This document shows positions 39,398-48,145 of a stretch of DNA of 64,000 nt, piece after piece; within the stretch, counting starts at the first letter, position 1, and each line of letters opens with the position of its first letter. Origin of the DNA: Coriobacteriaceae bacterium (GTDB lineage: Bacteria > Actinomycetota > Coriobacteriia > Coriobacteriales > Coriobacteriaceae); NCBI GenBank assembly GCA_902835305.1, contig CADFMD010000001.1, positions 62,001-126,000 on the forward strand, written 5' to 3'. The position numbers and the translations under genes were made by a program. Under the pieces are notes generated by a model, which was not told the DNA's origin, made no database searches, and worked only from the letters and a program-made list of their open reading frames with translations.

Positions 39398-39465
39398 GGT
39401 TGGCTAAATTGAACCAATACGGGGGTTGCAAGCGTTACACTTTTGCAATCTGATGGCCCGTATCG

Positions 39466-39497
39466 CGCGGCGCTCTTGTCGGAGCGCCGCGTTTTTT
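39466..39497 (+). terminator. Terminator after nadE
   Basis: CGCGGCGCTC pairs with GAGCGCCGCG around a 6-base loop and is followed by six T. Confidence 0.95.
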
Positions 39498-39515
39498 ATA
39501 TCGAAAGGTGGCACC

Positions 39516-40679
39516 ATGCAGGCATCGCAGCGTCTCGACCGCTTTGGCGCGGAGGTCTTCGCCTCGCTCAACAACAAGCTTCTCGCGCTGAAGGCTCAGG
39601 GCAAGACCATTTACAACATGAGCGTGGGCACGCCCGACTTTAAGCCGTACGACCACGTGGTCGAGGCGCTCACGCAGGCGGCCCAGGACCCCGAGATGTG
39701 GAAGTACGCCCTGCGCGACCTGCCCGAACTCAAGCAAGCCGTGTGCGATTACTATGAGCGCCGCTTTGGCGTTTCGGGCATTACGCCGTCCATGGTGCAG
39801 TCGTGCAATGGCACGCAGGAGGGCGTGGGCCATTTGGGCCTGGCCCTGCTCGATCCGGGTGACACCATTCTGGTTCCCGATCCGTGCTATCCGGTCTTTG
39901 AGGCGGGTGCCAAGATCGCCGATGCCAAGCTCGAGTACTATCCGTTGGTCGCCGAGCATAATTACCTGCCCTATGTGGCGGGCATCGATCCCGAGGTTGC
40001 CGATCGTGCCAAGTATATGATCGTGTCGCTGCCCGCGAACCCGGTCGGCTCGGTGGGCACGCCCGAGGTCTACGAGGAGATTATCGCCTTTGCTCGCGAG
40101 CACGACCTGCTCATCGTCCATGACAATGCCTACTCCGACATCGTGTTTGACGGCGAGCCGGGCGGAAGCTTTTTGCAGTATCCCGGCGCGCTCGAGGTGG
40201 GCGTGGAGTTCTTCTCGCTCTCCAAGTCGTTTAACGTCACCGGTGCGCGTATCGGCTTTTTGGTTGGCCGAGAGGACGTGGTCTCTGCCTTTGCCAAGCT
40301 GCGCGGCCAGATCGACTTTGGTATGTTCTTCCCGATCCAGAAGGCTGCTATCGCCTGCCTGAACGGCCCGCGCGATGAGGTCGAGGCGCAGCGTCTGAAG
40401 TACCAGGAGCGTCGCGATGCCCTGTGCGACGGTCTTGAGGGACTGGGCTGGGAGCGTCCCAACGCGCATGGCTCTATGTTTGTGTGGGCCAAGCTTCCCG
40501 GCGGCCGTACCGATTCCATGGCGTTTTGCGAGGAGCTCATGGAGAAGGCCGGCGTTGTGGTGACGCCGGGCGCGAGCTTTGGTCCTTCGGGCGAGGGACA
40601 CGTGCGCATGGCGCTGGTCCTGCCGCCCGATCAGATCGCTCTGGCTGTCGAGGCTATTCGCGAGGCGGGCCTGTATTAG
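39516..40679 (+). CDS. Class I/II PLP aminotransferase (LL-DAP/N-acetyl-DAP aminotransferase-like)
   Basis: The 387-residue fold-type I aminotransferase has the PLP lysine in SLSKSFNVTGARIGF, the Asp/Tyr block VHDNAYSDIVF, and an N-terminal VGTPDFKPYDHV. The wording resembles LL-diaminopimelate aminotransferase and its relatives. Since the window also encodes DapH, which needs an N-acetyl-DAP aminotransferase, this protein could fill that step, but it is over 10 kb from the dap operon and the assignment is inference. GAAAGGTGG lies upstream of the ATG. Confidence 0.88.
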   Translation: MQASQRLDRFGAEVFASLNNKLLALKAQGKTIYNMSVGTPDFKPYDHVVEALTQAAQDPEMWKYALRDLPELKQAVCDYYERRFGVSGITPSMVQSCNGTQEGVGHLGLALLDPGDTILVPDPCYPVFEAGAKIADAKLEYYPLVAEHNYLPYVAGIDPEVADRAKYMIVSLPANPVGSVGTPEVYEEIIAFAREHDLLIVHDNAYSDIVFDGEPGGSFLQYPGALEVGVEFFSLSKSFNVTGARIGFLVGREDVVSAFAKLRGQIDFGMFFPIQKAAIACLNGPRDEVEAQRLKYQERRDALCDGLEGLGWERPNAHGSMFVWAKLPGGRTDSMAFCEELMEKAGVVVTPGASFGPSGEGHVRMALVLPPDQIALAVEAIREAGLY

Positions 40680-40822
40680 AAGATCATTTAGGCTCGTCAA
40701 TAGTTCGAAACCGATTTCGTGCAGTTATTTTACGAATCCTGCAAACAATTTCGGTAAACGGTCGATTTTTGGCTGCGAATAGGAGCATAATCAAAGTCCC
40801 GATTGGATGTATTGGGATTACG

Positions 40823-40855
40823 GCAAGCCGCTCGGGTCGTTCCCGGGCGGCTTGC
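40823..40855 (+). other. Stem-loop in the ldh leader
   Basis: GCAAGCCGC-CGGG pairs with CCCG-GCGGCTTGC. There is no T-run after it, and the ldh start follows 25 bases later. It may stabilise the messenger RNA or act in regulation. Confidence 0.55.
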
Positions 40856-40880
40856 TTGTGGAGAGAGATGGGAGTTTCTA

Positions 40881-41831
40881 ATGGTTAACGAGAAGAAGGT
40901 CGCTATTGTCGGTTGCGGTTTCGTCGGTTCGTCTTCGGCGTTCGCGCTGATGCAGAGCGGTCTGTTCTCCGAAATGGTCCTCATCGACGTGGACAAGAAC
41001 CGCGCCGAGGGTGAGGCTCTGGATATCGCGCACGGCATGACGTTTGCCGAGCCGATGAAGATCTACGCCGGCGATTATTCCGATGTCGCCGACGCCGCCA
41101 TGATCGTCGTCACCGCTGGCGCTGCCCAGAAGCCCGGTGAGACCCGCCTGGACCTGGTTAACAAGAACGTCAACATCTTTAAGTCCATTATCCCCGAGAT
41201 TAAGAAGTCTGGCTTCGACGGCATTCTGCTCATCGTCTCCAACCCGGTCGACGTTCTGACCTACGCAGCCATCAAGATGTCCGGCCTGCCCGAGGGCCAT
41301 GTCATCGGCTCCGGTACCGTGCTCGACACCGGCCGTCTGCAGCAGATGCTTGGTGCCCACGTTGAGGTCGACCCGCGCGATGTCCAGGCCTATGTTATGG
41401 GCGAGCACGGCGACTCCGAGTTTGTCGCTTGGTCCAGCGCTCAGGTTGCCGGCGTGCCGCTGAACACCTTCTGCGAGCTTCACGGCCACCTGGAGCACGA
41501 GGCCGCCGAGAAGCGCATCGCCGAGGACGTCAAGAACTCCGCCTACACCATCATCGAGAAGAAGCACGCCACCTACTATGGCGTCGCCATGGCCGTCAAG
41601 CGCATCTGCACCGCCGTCATGCGCGATGAGCAGACCGTTCTGCCCGTCTCCTCGCTCATGGTGGGCGAGTATGGCCTGTCCGATCTTGCCATCTCCATGC
41701 CGACGGTCGTTGGCCGCGACGGCGTCGTCTGTCGCGTCCCCGTGCCGCTGAACGATGACGAGCAGCATGAGCTCACCGCCTCCGCCAAGGCCCTCAAGGA
41801 CATCATCGACAGCGTCGACTTCTCCTGCTAA
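40881..41831 (+). CDS. ldh: L-lactate dehydrogenase
   Basis: The 316-residue NAD-dependent enzyme has the Rossmann motif VAIVGCGFVGSSSAFAL, the substrate Arg in GETRLDLVNKN and the catalytic His in GEHGDSEFVAW. It reduces pyruvate to L-lactate and regenerates NAD+ in fermentation. The ATG at 40881 has GGGAGTTTCTA upstream. The lactate-specific wording separates it from malate dehydrogenase. It is monocistronic with a terminator. Confidence 0.95.
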   Translation: MVNEKKVAIVGCGFVGSSSAFALMQSGLFSEMVLIDVDKNRAEGEALDIAHGMTFAEPMKIYAGDYSDVADAAMIVVTAGAAQKPGETRLDLVNKNVNIFKSIIPEIKKSGFDGILLIVSNPVDVLTYAAIKMSGLPEGHVIGSGTVLDTGRLQQMLGAHVEVDPRDVQAYVMGEHGDSEFVAWSSAQVAGVPLNTFCELHGHLEHEAAEKRIAEDVKNSAYTIIEKKHATYYGVAMAVKRICTAVMRDEQTVLPVSSLMVGEYGLSDLAISMPTVVGRDGVVCRVPVPLNDDEQHELTASAKALKDIIDSVDFSC

Positions 41832-41869
41832 ATCAAGCTCTTTTGGGCAACAGGCTACAATGAAAGACG

Positions 41870-41897
41870 TCCGGGCCACACGGTCCGGGCGCCTTTT
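41870..41897 (+). terminator. Terminator after ldh
   Basis: CCGGGCC pairs with GGTCCGG (one G-U) around ACAC, followed by five T. Confidence 0.8.
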
Positions 41898-41905
41898 TGG
41901 TACAA

Positions 41906-41930
41906 GGGGGTCAGGTTACTTTGCACCATC
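41906..41930 (+). repeat. Dispersed repeat, family B, left copy
   Basis: It contains GGGGTCAGGTTACTTTGCAC. An inverted, close copy lies at 43122-43145, so the pair brackets the lipase-like gene. The core resembles the GGGACAGGTT of family A. Confidence 0.7.
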
Positions 41931-41958
41931 CCAATGCGCCATAGTTGATGGGAGAGCC

Positions 41959-43119
41959 ATGTCGGATTCGCCTAATTTTTTGACCTATGCCCAGACGGCA
42001 TTTGGTCCGTTTGAGGAGCGGCCGTTCTGCGCGGTGGATAGCCTGGTCTTTGCGTGGTTGTCCTATTTGCGTTTGCCGGAGGATATGGCGGAGCTGAAGA
42101 ACTGGCAGGGCCTAGACGTACGCGAGCTGCTGCGTGCCGAGTGCTACCGGGACATGATTGACGACCTGTGGGATCCAGAGGGGAGTAGGGCCTTGTTGGA
42201 GGCCGTGGCAGCAAGCCCTCGCTACCGTGGCGTGCACGTTTGCGGCTATCGTGCCGTGAGCGATGTGGTGGCGACAGAGCAGTTTGCAGCCATGGCGTTC
42301 CGGTTTCCGGCGGGGTTTAGCTATCTTTCCTTCCGGGGGACCGACAGCACGATTGTGGGCTGGAAAGAGGACTTCAACATGGCATTCCGGTGTCCTGTGC
42401 CGGCTCAGGAATCCGCGGCGCGTTATGTGGACGAGGCGGCGGATGCGATTGGCGGGCCGCTTTTGTGCGGAGGTCATTCCAAGGGTGGAAACCTTGCGGT
42501 GTACGGTGCGGCGATGTGCTCCGATGTCGCCCGTGAGCGAATCGAACGGGTGTATTCCCATGATGGTCCGGGCTTCGTCGAGGAGTTTCTGAACGGCAAC
42601 GCCTTTGCCGATCTTTCCGGTCGAATCGACAAGACGCTACCTCGGTCGTCGATCTTTGGCATGATGTTCGAGACGCAGGAGGACTATGCCATCGTTGAGA
42701 GCACCGAGTTCAGCCTGCTGCAGCATAATCCCTTTAGCTGGGTGGTTGATGGTCGCGACTTCGTGTACTGTGAACGCCTGTCCGCCGGTGCTCGATACGT
42801 TGATGGCTCCATTCGCGAGATGCTGCTTGCAGTGTCACCTAGCGAGCGCGAGCGTTTTGTAGATGCGTTGTTCTCCGTGTTTGAGGCTACGGGTGCTGAG
42901 CGGTTTGCGGATATCGCCGGGAATCTGCGCGAGAGCCTGCCCGTGATGCTCCAGGCTGCGCAAGGTTTCGACAAGGATACGCGACGCTTTGTCTCGCAGA
43001 CTATCGTGGCAATCCTTAAATGCGCGCTGCTGCCCAAACGACCCCAGATCGACATGCCCGCTGCCGGCAAGAGTTTGGCAGAACAGCTCGAGGCTTGGCA
43101 GTCCGAGCTCCTGCGCTAA
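41959..43119 (+). CDS. DUF2974 (Mbeg1-like) alpha/beta-hydrolase
   Basis: The 386-residue protein has the lipase-type nucleophile elbow GGHSKGGNLAVYGA (Ser near residue 174), preceded by YLSFRGTDSTIVGWKEDF, as in class 3 lipases and Mbeg1-like proteins. Later Asp and His residues (YSHDGPGF; LLQHNPFSW) may complete the triad. There is no signal peptide, so it acts in the cytoplasm. Substrate unknown. GGGAGAGCC precedes the ATG. Inverted family B repeats flank the gene on both sides. Confidence 0.85.
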   Translation: MSDSPNFLTYAQTAFGPFEERPFCAVDSLVFAWLSYLRLPEDMAELKNWQGLDVRELLRAECYRDMIDDLWDPEGSRALLEAVAASPRYRGVHVCGYRAVSDVVATEQFAAMAFRFPAGFSYLSFRGTDSTIVGWKEDFNMAFRCPVPAQESAARYVDEAADAIGGPLLCGGHSKGGNLAVYGAAMCSDVARERIERVYSHDGPGFVEEFLNGNAFADLSGRIDKTLPRSSIFGMMFETQEDYAIVESTEFSLLQHNPFSWVVDGRDFVYCERLSAGARYVDGSIREMLLAVSPSERERFVDALFSVFEATGAERFADIAGNLRESLPVMLQAAQGFDKDTRRFVSQTIVAILKCALLPKRPQIDMPAAGKSLAEQLEAWQSELLR

Positions 43120-43121
43120 CC

Positions 43122-43145
43122 ATTGGTGCAAAGCAACCTGTCCCC
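43122..43145 (-). repeat. Dispersed repeat, family B, right copy (inverted)
   Basis: TTGGTGCAAAGCAACCTGTC is the reverse complement of the left copy apart from a few bases. It starts 3 bases after the lipase-like gene's stop codon. Confidence 0.7.
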
Positions 43146-43230
43146 GATGCACCAAGCTTCGATGCGCCTGGGGCGGGCTCGACCGCTATACTGGTTCGTG
43201 CCGAAATCGATCTAGAACGGAATGCCGTAT

Positions 43231-44235
43231 ATGAAAATCAATCACGCGATTCTGCATATCCTGGACTTTGACTCTGCCGTCAACGTTATGAGCCAGCGCG
43301 AGCTCGATATCGAGAGCCGTACCGTGCGCAACTTTGTGACCACGCATCTGCGCCGCGCACGAACCTCTGCCGACAATAAGCGCGCCACATTTGCCGAGAA
43401 CTCTGCGTTTGGCGGCGAGCTCAAGGGCTATTTCTTTGGCGAGCGCGAGTTCGTAGACCTGTCGCAGCAGATTGCGGAGTTCATTTCCTCCGAGCTTACC
43501 AAGGCCGAGAAAGCCGAGTCCACCGATGTGCTCGTGGCCGATTTTGACGACGACGAGGATGCCCGCTGGTTTGCCGTGATGCTGTTGGGCTCCAAACAGG
43601 CCTTTATGCACGAGGTGGGCCGCGAGGAGGGCGAGGTGCGCAACGACATCGCGCGCCACTATGCTATCCTGCCGAATCCTTCCCAAAAGGTGCCAAGCTA
43701 TGCCATCGTGCGCGCGAGCACCATGGAGATCGGCTATGTGGACAAGAAGCGTAAGATTGCCGGCGAGGACCGTATGCTTATCCCCGATGGCCTGCTGCAG
43801 TGCGACACGGGCGTATCGGGCAAGGAGGTCATCGACACCGTGACGCGCGTGGTCGAGGAAGTCGCCGAGGAGCACGGTGCCAATACGGCCGTGGCGCTCG
43901 CTAAGGTTAAGGCTGCCGTTGCCGAGAAGGTTGAGGATGACGAGGAACTGCCGCCCTGGGATATCGTCGATGAGGTCTTTGAGGACGAGCCGGTCATCAA
44001 GGAAAGCGTGCGCGCGGCACTGACCGAGGAGAAGGTGCCCGAGCGCGTGCCTGTGGAGCGCAAGCAGGTCGAGCGTGCGGCCGTGCGCAATCACAAGATC
44101 CGTACCGACACGGGCATCGAGATCAGCTTTCCGGCCGAGATGGGCTCGAACTCCGAGTACATCGAGTTCGTCAACGAACCCAACGGCCTCATCTCCATCG
44201 AGCTCAAGAATATCGGCAGTATTGAGAATCGATAA
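43231..44235 (+). CDS. Nucleoid-associated protein, NdpA/YejK-like
   Basis: This protein of about 334 residues matches the NA37/YejK-type family (MKINHAILHILDFDSAVNVMS at the start; HYAILPNPSQKVPSYAIVRA; late KIRTDTGIEISFPAE). The family binds DNA loosely as part of the bacterial nucleoid. The start at 43231 gives the family-typical N-terminus. An ATG at 43222 would add three residues. A terminator follows. Confidence 0.85.
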   Translation: MKINHAILHILDFDSAVNVMSQRELDIESRTVRNFVTTHLRRARTSADNKRATFAENSAFGGELKGYFFGEREFVDLSQQIAEFISSELTKAEKAESTDVLVADFDDDEDARWFAVMLLGSKQAFMHEVGREEGEVRNDIARHYAILPNPSQKVPSYAIVRASTMEIGYVDKKRKIAGEDRMLIPDGLLQCDTGVSGKEVIDTVTRVVEEVAEEHGANTAVALAKVKAAVAEKVEDDEELPPWDIVDEVFEDEPVIKESVRAALTEEKVPERVPVERKQVERAAVRNHKIRTDTGIEISFPAEMGSNSEYIEFVNEPNGLISIELKNIGSIENR

Positions 44236-44292
44236 ACTGCGCGGACGGGTTTTGAGGGGCTGTCTTCCGTAAACTGACGTCTGGTGTAGTTG

Positions 44293-44316
44293 CGGGCTCT
44301 ACGGAGCCCGTTTTTT
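44293..44316 (+). terminator. Terminator after the nucleoid protein gene
   Basis: CGGGCTC pairs with GAGCCCG around TACG and is followed by six T. Confidence 0.92.
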
Positions 44317-44655
44317 AATTTACTGGTTTGCGGAGAGAAGACCGATGGGATCGGACATTCCGTTCGCCGTCAAAAACCGACCGTTCAACCGGAATCACGT
44401 CATTTGGGCGCAAAAAATTTTGGGTTTAAATGCGGTCATAGGTACAGAGAAGTTTAAACCTGCGCTTTCAATTATATCGGAGGGTTTTCGTGATGGATAA
44501 CGTAGCATGTCCACTCGAGTTCGAAAAGACGCAGGTAGTCCAACAACTCATGTATTGAATTGCCGGTCAAAAGGGTTGCGCATTCATAGTCATGTCTAGT
44601 ATTGTCCCTAAATGTCTATATATGTATAAATACAAATCAAGGAAAGGAACGGAAC
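44317..44655. other. Intergenic region before the sugar operon, with a possible 21-codon frame
   Basis: The stretch is more AT-rich than its surroundings. A small frame (44493-44558) with GGAGGG upstream encodes MDNVACPLEFEKTQVVQQLM plus one residue. It could be a leader peptide, but there is little else to support it. The bases just before the GntR gene (CTATATATGTATAAATAC) are a plausible site for promoter and operator. Confidence 0.35.
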
Positions 44656-45387
44656 ATGTTGGACAAGGCAAGCTCCGTACCCCTGCACGTTCAGGCATCG
44701 AATTTCATTCGCGAAAAAATATACAACCGCGAATGGGACGTAGACGCCAAGATTCCCACCGAGTTCGAACTCGTTGAGCTTCTAGGGATGAGTAGGGGCA
44801 CGGTTAAGCGAGCGATCAAGGCTCTAGTCGACGAGGGGCTTCTCGTTCAGGTGAGAGGAAAGGGGACGTTCGTTACGCGTCCCAATATCTCGCACCCTTC
44901 GGGAAACTGTCTTCTTTCGTTTGCCGAGTCGCTCCATGCTCAGGGGCTCGATTTTGAGACCCAGGTGCTGGAGCAACGGGTGATCGAGGCGGATGAGCGC
45001 CTGAGCGCAAAGCTGCAGATTCCTGTCAACGCTCCTGTTTTACTCCTGAGGCGCGTCAGGACTATCGATGGCGAGGCGGTTATGTATATCGAGAACCGGT
45101 TGAGCCTTCTGGTGGCACCTGGACTTGAAAAGATTGACTACGTGAAGGAGGCGCTGTTCCCCAATATCGAGCGGCTTGCCGGCAGGCGTATTGGCTATTC
45201 ACAAGCGCGGTATGCGGCGAAGATTGCAGGGGAGAAGCGCGGGGAGATTCTCGGCGTAAGCGAGGAAGCTCCGGTCCTCCATCTGGATCAGTTGATCTTC
45301 ATGGTAGACAACGTTCCCATCGAATGGGGGAACGTTTGGTTGCGTGCCAACCGGTATGTTGTGGGAACGGTCCTGCAACGCGTGTAG
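44656..45387 (+). CDS. GntR-family (HutC/UTRA) transcriptional regulator
   Basis: The 243-residue protein has an N-terminal winged helix (IREKIYNREWDVDAKIPTEF; MSRGTVKRAIKALVDEGLL; RGKGTFVT) and a C-terminal UTRA ligand domain (LLLRRVRTIDGEAVMYIENR; WGNVWLRANRYVV). It sits at the head of the PTS operon on the same strand, 22 bases before the aldolase gene. It most likely responds to a phosphorylated sugar of that pathway and represses or activates the operon including itself. Confidence 0.9.
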   Translation: MLDKASSVPLHVQASNFIREKIYNREWDVDAKIPTEFELVELLGMSRGTVKRAIKALVDEGLLVQVRGKGTFVTRPNISHPSGNCLLSFAESLHAQGLDFETQVLEQRVIEADERLSAKLQIPVNAPVLLLRRVRTIDGEAVMYIENRLSLLVAPGLEKIDYVKEALFPNIERLAGRRIGYSQARYAAKIAGEKRGEILGVSEEAPVLHLDQLIFMVDNVPIEWGNVWLRANRYVVGTVLQRV

Positions 45388-45409
45388 ACCGCATGAAAGG
45401 AAGTAGTCT

Positions 45410-46264
45410 ATGCCCCTTCTCAACATGAACGACCTTGTTAAGATCGCGCACAACCACGATGTGATGCTCCCCGCGTTCAACACCACGAACATGGAGATGA
45501 CGCTCGCAATCATGGATGCCTTCGAGCAGAACGGCATGCCCGGTATTGTCCAAATCGCCCCTACCAACATTAAGCTCACGGGTTATGATTTCATTGCCGA
45601 GGTGGCAAAGCGCGCCATTTCCGACTACACCGTGCCCATCGCATTGCACCTCGACCACGGTAAGACGCTTGACGACGTGCGCCAGGCCGTTAACGCCGGG
45701 TTCACTTCTATTATGATTGACGGGGCAGCCCTTCCTTTCGAAGAGAACATCCGCTTCTCGCGTCAGGCTGTCGATTTCTGTCACGCGAACGGCGTGCCCG
45801 TCGAGGCCGAGCTCGGAGCCATCAAGGGCAAGGAGGACGATCACGTTTCGGAGGCAGACTGCAAGACTGATCCCGATCAGGTCGCTGAATTCGTGGAACG
45901 CACCGGTTGCGACCTGCTTGCCGTCTCTATCGGCAACGTTCACGGTCTCGAGGACACGCCCAAGATCGACCTTGATCACCTGGCGAAGATTGCCGCTGTA
46001 TCGCCCTGCCCGCTCGTGCTCCACGGTGGTTCGGGCATCCCGTACGAGACCATTGCTGCCATGAAGCAGTTCAACATGGTGAAGATCAACATCGCGAGCG
46101 ACCTGCGCCAGGCATTCATCCGTGCCGTTGCCGGCGATTACGAGGCCAACCACAACGAGGCTAATCTCGCTAAGGTTCTCATGGACGCCCGCACGGCCGT
46201 CACCGAGGTCGCTAGGAAGACCCAGCTTGCCATCAACGGCATACCTTACGAGGTTGCCGCCTAG
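45410..46264 (+). CDS. Class II fructose/tagatose-bisphosphate aldolase family protein
   Basis: The 284-residue zinc aldolase has the active-site Asp and His in ALHLDHGKTLDDV, the Glu block VEAELGAIKGKEDD, the metal His in VSIGNVHG and VLHGGSGIPYETI, and the phosphate loop KINIASDLRQAF. GatY/KbaY-type enzymes split ketose bisphosphates into dihydroxyacetone phosphate and an aldehyde. Within this operon it should act after the FGGY kinase. GAAAGGAAGTAG precedes the ATG. Confidence 0.92.
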   Translation: MPLLNMNDLVKIAHNHDVMLPAFNTTNMEMTLAIMDAFEQNGMPGIVQIAPTNIKLTGYDFIAEVAKRAISDYTVPIALHLDHGKTLDDVRQAVNAGFTSIMIDGAALPFEENIRFSRQAVDFCHANGVPVEAELGAIKGKEDDHVSEADCKTDPDQVAEFVERTGCDLLAVSIGNVHGLEDTPKIDLDHLAKIAAVSPCPLVLHGGSGIPYETIAAMKQFNMVKINIASDLRQAFIRAVAGDYEANHNEANLAKVLMDARTAVTEVARKTQLAINGIPYEVAA

Positions 46265-46305
46265 TTAGCCAATAGTCAGTTATCAGTCTAGAAGAGGAGA
46301 TTGCA

Positions 46306-46590
46306 ATGGCTAAGAAAAAAGTACTGTTCGTCTGCGCGACGGGTGTCGCTACGTCCACCGTCGTCGAGGAGAAGGTCATCGAGTACTGCAAAGAGCGCGG
46401 TATCGATGCCGACTTTGACCAGCGCAACGTCGCAAGTATTGCGCAAATCGGTGAGGATTTCGACTTGATCGTCTCTACTTGTCAGGTTACCTCGCAGGTG
46501 AGCACGCCTATTGTGAATGGCTTACCCATCTTGACCGGTTTTGGCGATGCTGCCGTCTACGCCAAGATTGCTGAAATCCTTACGGCGTAA
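46306..46590 (+). CDS. PTS galactitol-type enzyme IIB
   Basis: The 94-residue protein has the phosphocysteine loop VLFVCATGVATSTVVEEKV near residue 11, as in GatB. It passes phosphate from IIA to the incoming sugar in the IIC channel. GAGGAGATTGCA precedes the ATG. It is encoded between the aldolase and IIC genes. Confidence 0.92.
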   Translation: MAKKKVLFVCATGVATSTVVEEKVIEYCKERGIDADFDQRNVASIAQIGEDFDLIVSTCQVTSQVSTPIVNGLPILTGFGDAAVYAKIAEILTA

Positions 46591-46712
46591 TCATTTCACG
46601 TCGAGATTTCGGCGTTCCAACCATTCGCTTCAGACAGTTCAATAGGTTTTAAAAAGTGTCGCCTTCTGGGTGCCGGGTACCTATCTGTCGAATTTTGAAA
46701 AAGGAGGACACC

Positions 46713-48086
46713 ATGGGTGATCTGACTGCCACGCTCACCAGCGTGGTACAGTACGTGTTGAGTTTTGACGCCACCGTCATGCTTCCGTGTGTCATTTTTA
46801 TTCTGGCGCTTTGTTTTGGTATCAAGCCGGCTAAGGCATTTCGTTCTGCCCTTATGGCTGGAATTGGTTTCGTCGGCGTCTTTACCATCTTCTCGCTGAT
46901 GGGGAATGCCGTGGGACCCGCTGCTCAGGCAATGGTCGAGCGCACGGGCCTCAACATGCCGGCTGTCGATCTTGGGTGGACCCCGCTTTCGGCCATCACC
47001 TGGGGTTCCCCGATCGCGCCCTTCGCTATCATCATGACTCTCGTGATCAACATCGTCATGCTTGCGTTCAAGTGGACCAAGACCCTCGATATCGATATCT
47101 GGAACTATTGGCACTTTGCTTTTGCCGGTTGCCTGGTTTATGTCGCTACCGACAATTTCCTGCTCGGCCTTCTGGGGGCTGCGGTGGCGGCCGTCGTGAT
47201 CATCAAGATTGCCGACTGGAGCGCCCCCATGGTCGCCAAGCACTGCGGCCTTCCGGGCATCTCGCTCCCGACGCTCTCGAGCGCCACCTTTTTCCCGATT
47301 GGCCTTTTGGGCAACTGGATTCTCGATAAGATTCCGGGCATCAACAAGCTCAATGCTGATCCCGAGACCATCCAGAAAAAGCTTGGTGTCTTCGGCGAGC
47401 CCCTTATGATCGGTTTCTTCTTGGGTCTGCTGCTCGGCTTGCTCGCCGGCTACGACATCAAGGACCTGCTGCACCTGGCTATTCAGCTTTCTGCAGTCAT
47501 GTATATCCTGCCCCGCATGACGCGCATCCTCATGGACGGCCTGATTCCGCTGTCCGATGGTGCCAAGGAGTTCATGCACAAGCGCTTCCCCGATCGTGAT
47601 GATATCAATATCGGCCTTGATATCGCCGTTGCCATCGGTAACCCAGCCATCATCTCCACGGGCCTTCTGCTTACGCCCATCGCTGTCCTGTTGGCGTTCA
47701 TCGTCCCGGGAAACCAGACACTTCCTGTCGCCGACTTGGCTAACATGGCGGTTTTCTGCTCCATGATCGTTGTGGCATGCGACCTTAATATCGTTCGTGC
47801 TGTGATTATTGGCATCCCCTGCCTAATTGCCGACCTTCTTATCTGTTCTAACGTAGCGCCACTCATCACGCAGCTCGCCAACAACGTTGGCTATGACGTA
47901 TCGTCTTCCGGTGGCCTGGTGACGGCTTTCCTCGACGGCGGGAACCCGTTCCGCTTCCTGCTTTACCAGCTTTCGACGGGCAACGTAATCGCATTTGTCG
48001 CGCTTGCGGTGGTAGCGGTGCTCCTGGTCTTCATCTACAAGGTGACCAAGGAGCACGTCTACGGAGCCGATCAGGCTGCTGAGTAG
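46713..48086 (+). CDS. PTS galactitol-type enzyme IIC (permease)
   Basis: The 457-residue permease has about ten transmembrane segments and the GatC family wording (VQYVLSFDATVMLPCVIFIL; LDIDIWNYWHFAFAG; GLIPLSDGAKEFMHKRFPDR). It brings a sugar or polyol across the membrane with phosphorylation. The ATG at 46713 has AAGGAGGAC upstream. The substrate may be galactitol, but the absence of a polyol-phosphate dehydrogenase suggests a ketose or other sugar instead. Confidence 0.92.
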   Translation: MGDLTATLTSVVQYVLSFDATVMLPCVIFILALCFGIKPAKAFRSALMAGIGFVGVFTIFSLMGNAVGPAAQAMVERTGLNMPAVDLGWTPLSAITWGSPIAPFAIIMTLVINIVMLAFKWTKTLDIDIWNYWHFAFAGCLVYVATDNFLLGLLGAAVAAVVIIKIADWSAPMVAKHCGLPGISLPTLSSATFFPIGLLGNWILDKIPGINKLNADPETIQKKLGVFGEPLMIGFFLGLLLGLLAGYDIKDLLHLAIQLSAVMYILPRMTRILMDGLIPLSDGAKEFMHKRFPDRDDINIGLDIAVAIGNPAIISTGLLLTPIAVLLAFIVPGNQTLPVADLANMAVFCSMIVVACDLNIVRAVIIGIPCLIADLLICSNVAPLITQLANNVGYDVSSSGGLVTAFLDGGNPFRFLLYQLSTGNVIAFVALAVVAVLLVFIYKVTKEHVYGADQAAE

Positions 48087-48145
48087 CCTAATCGGCAGGG
48101 CGGGTCGATCGTATCGACTCGCCCTGCCGGTAAAGGAGGGAAGAG

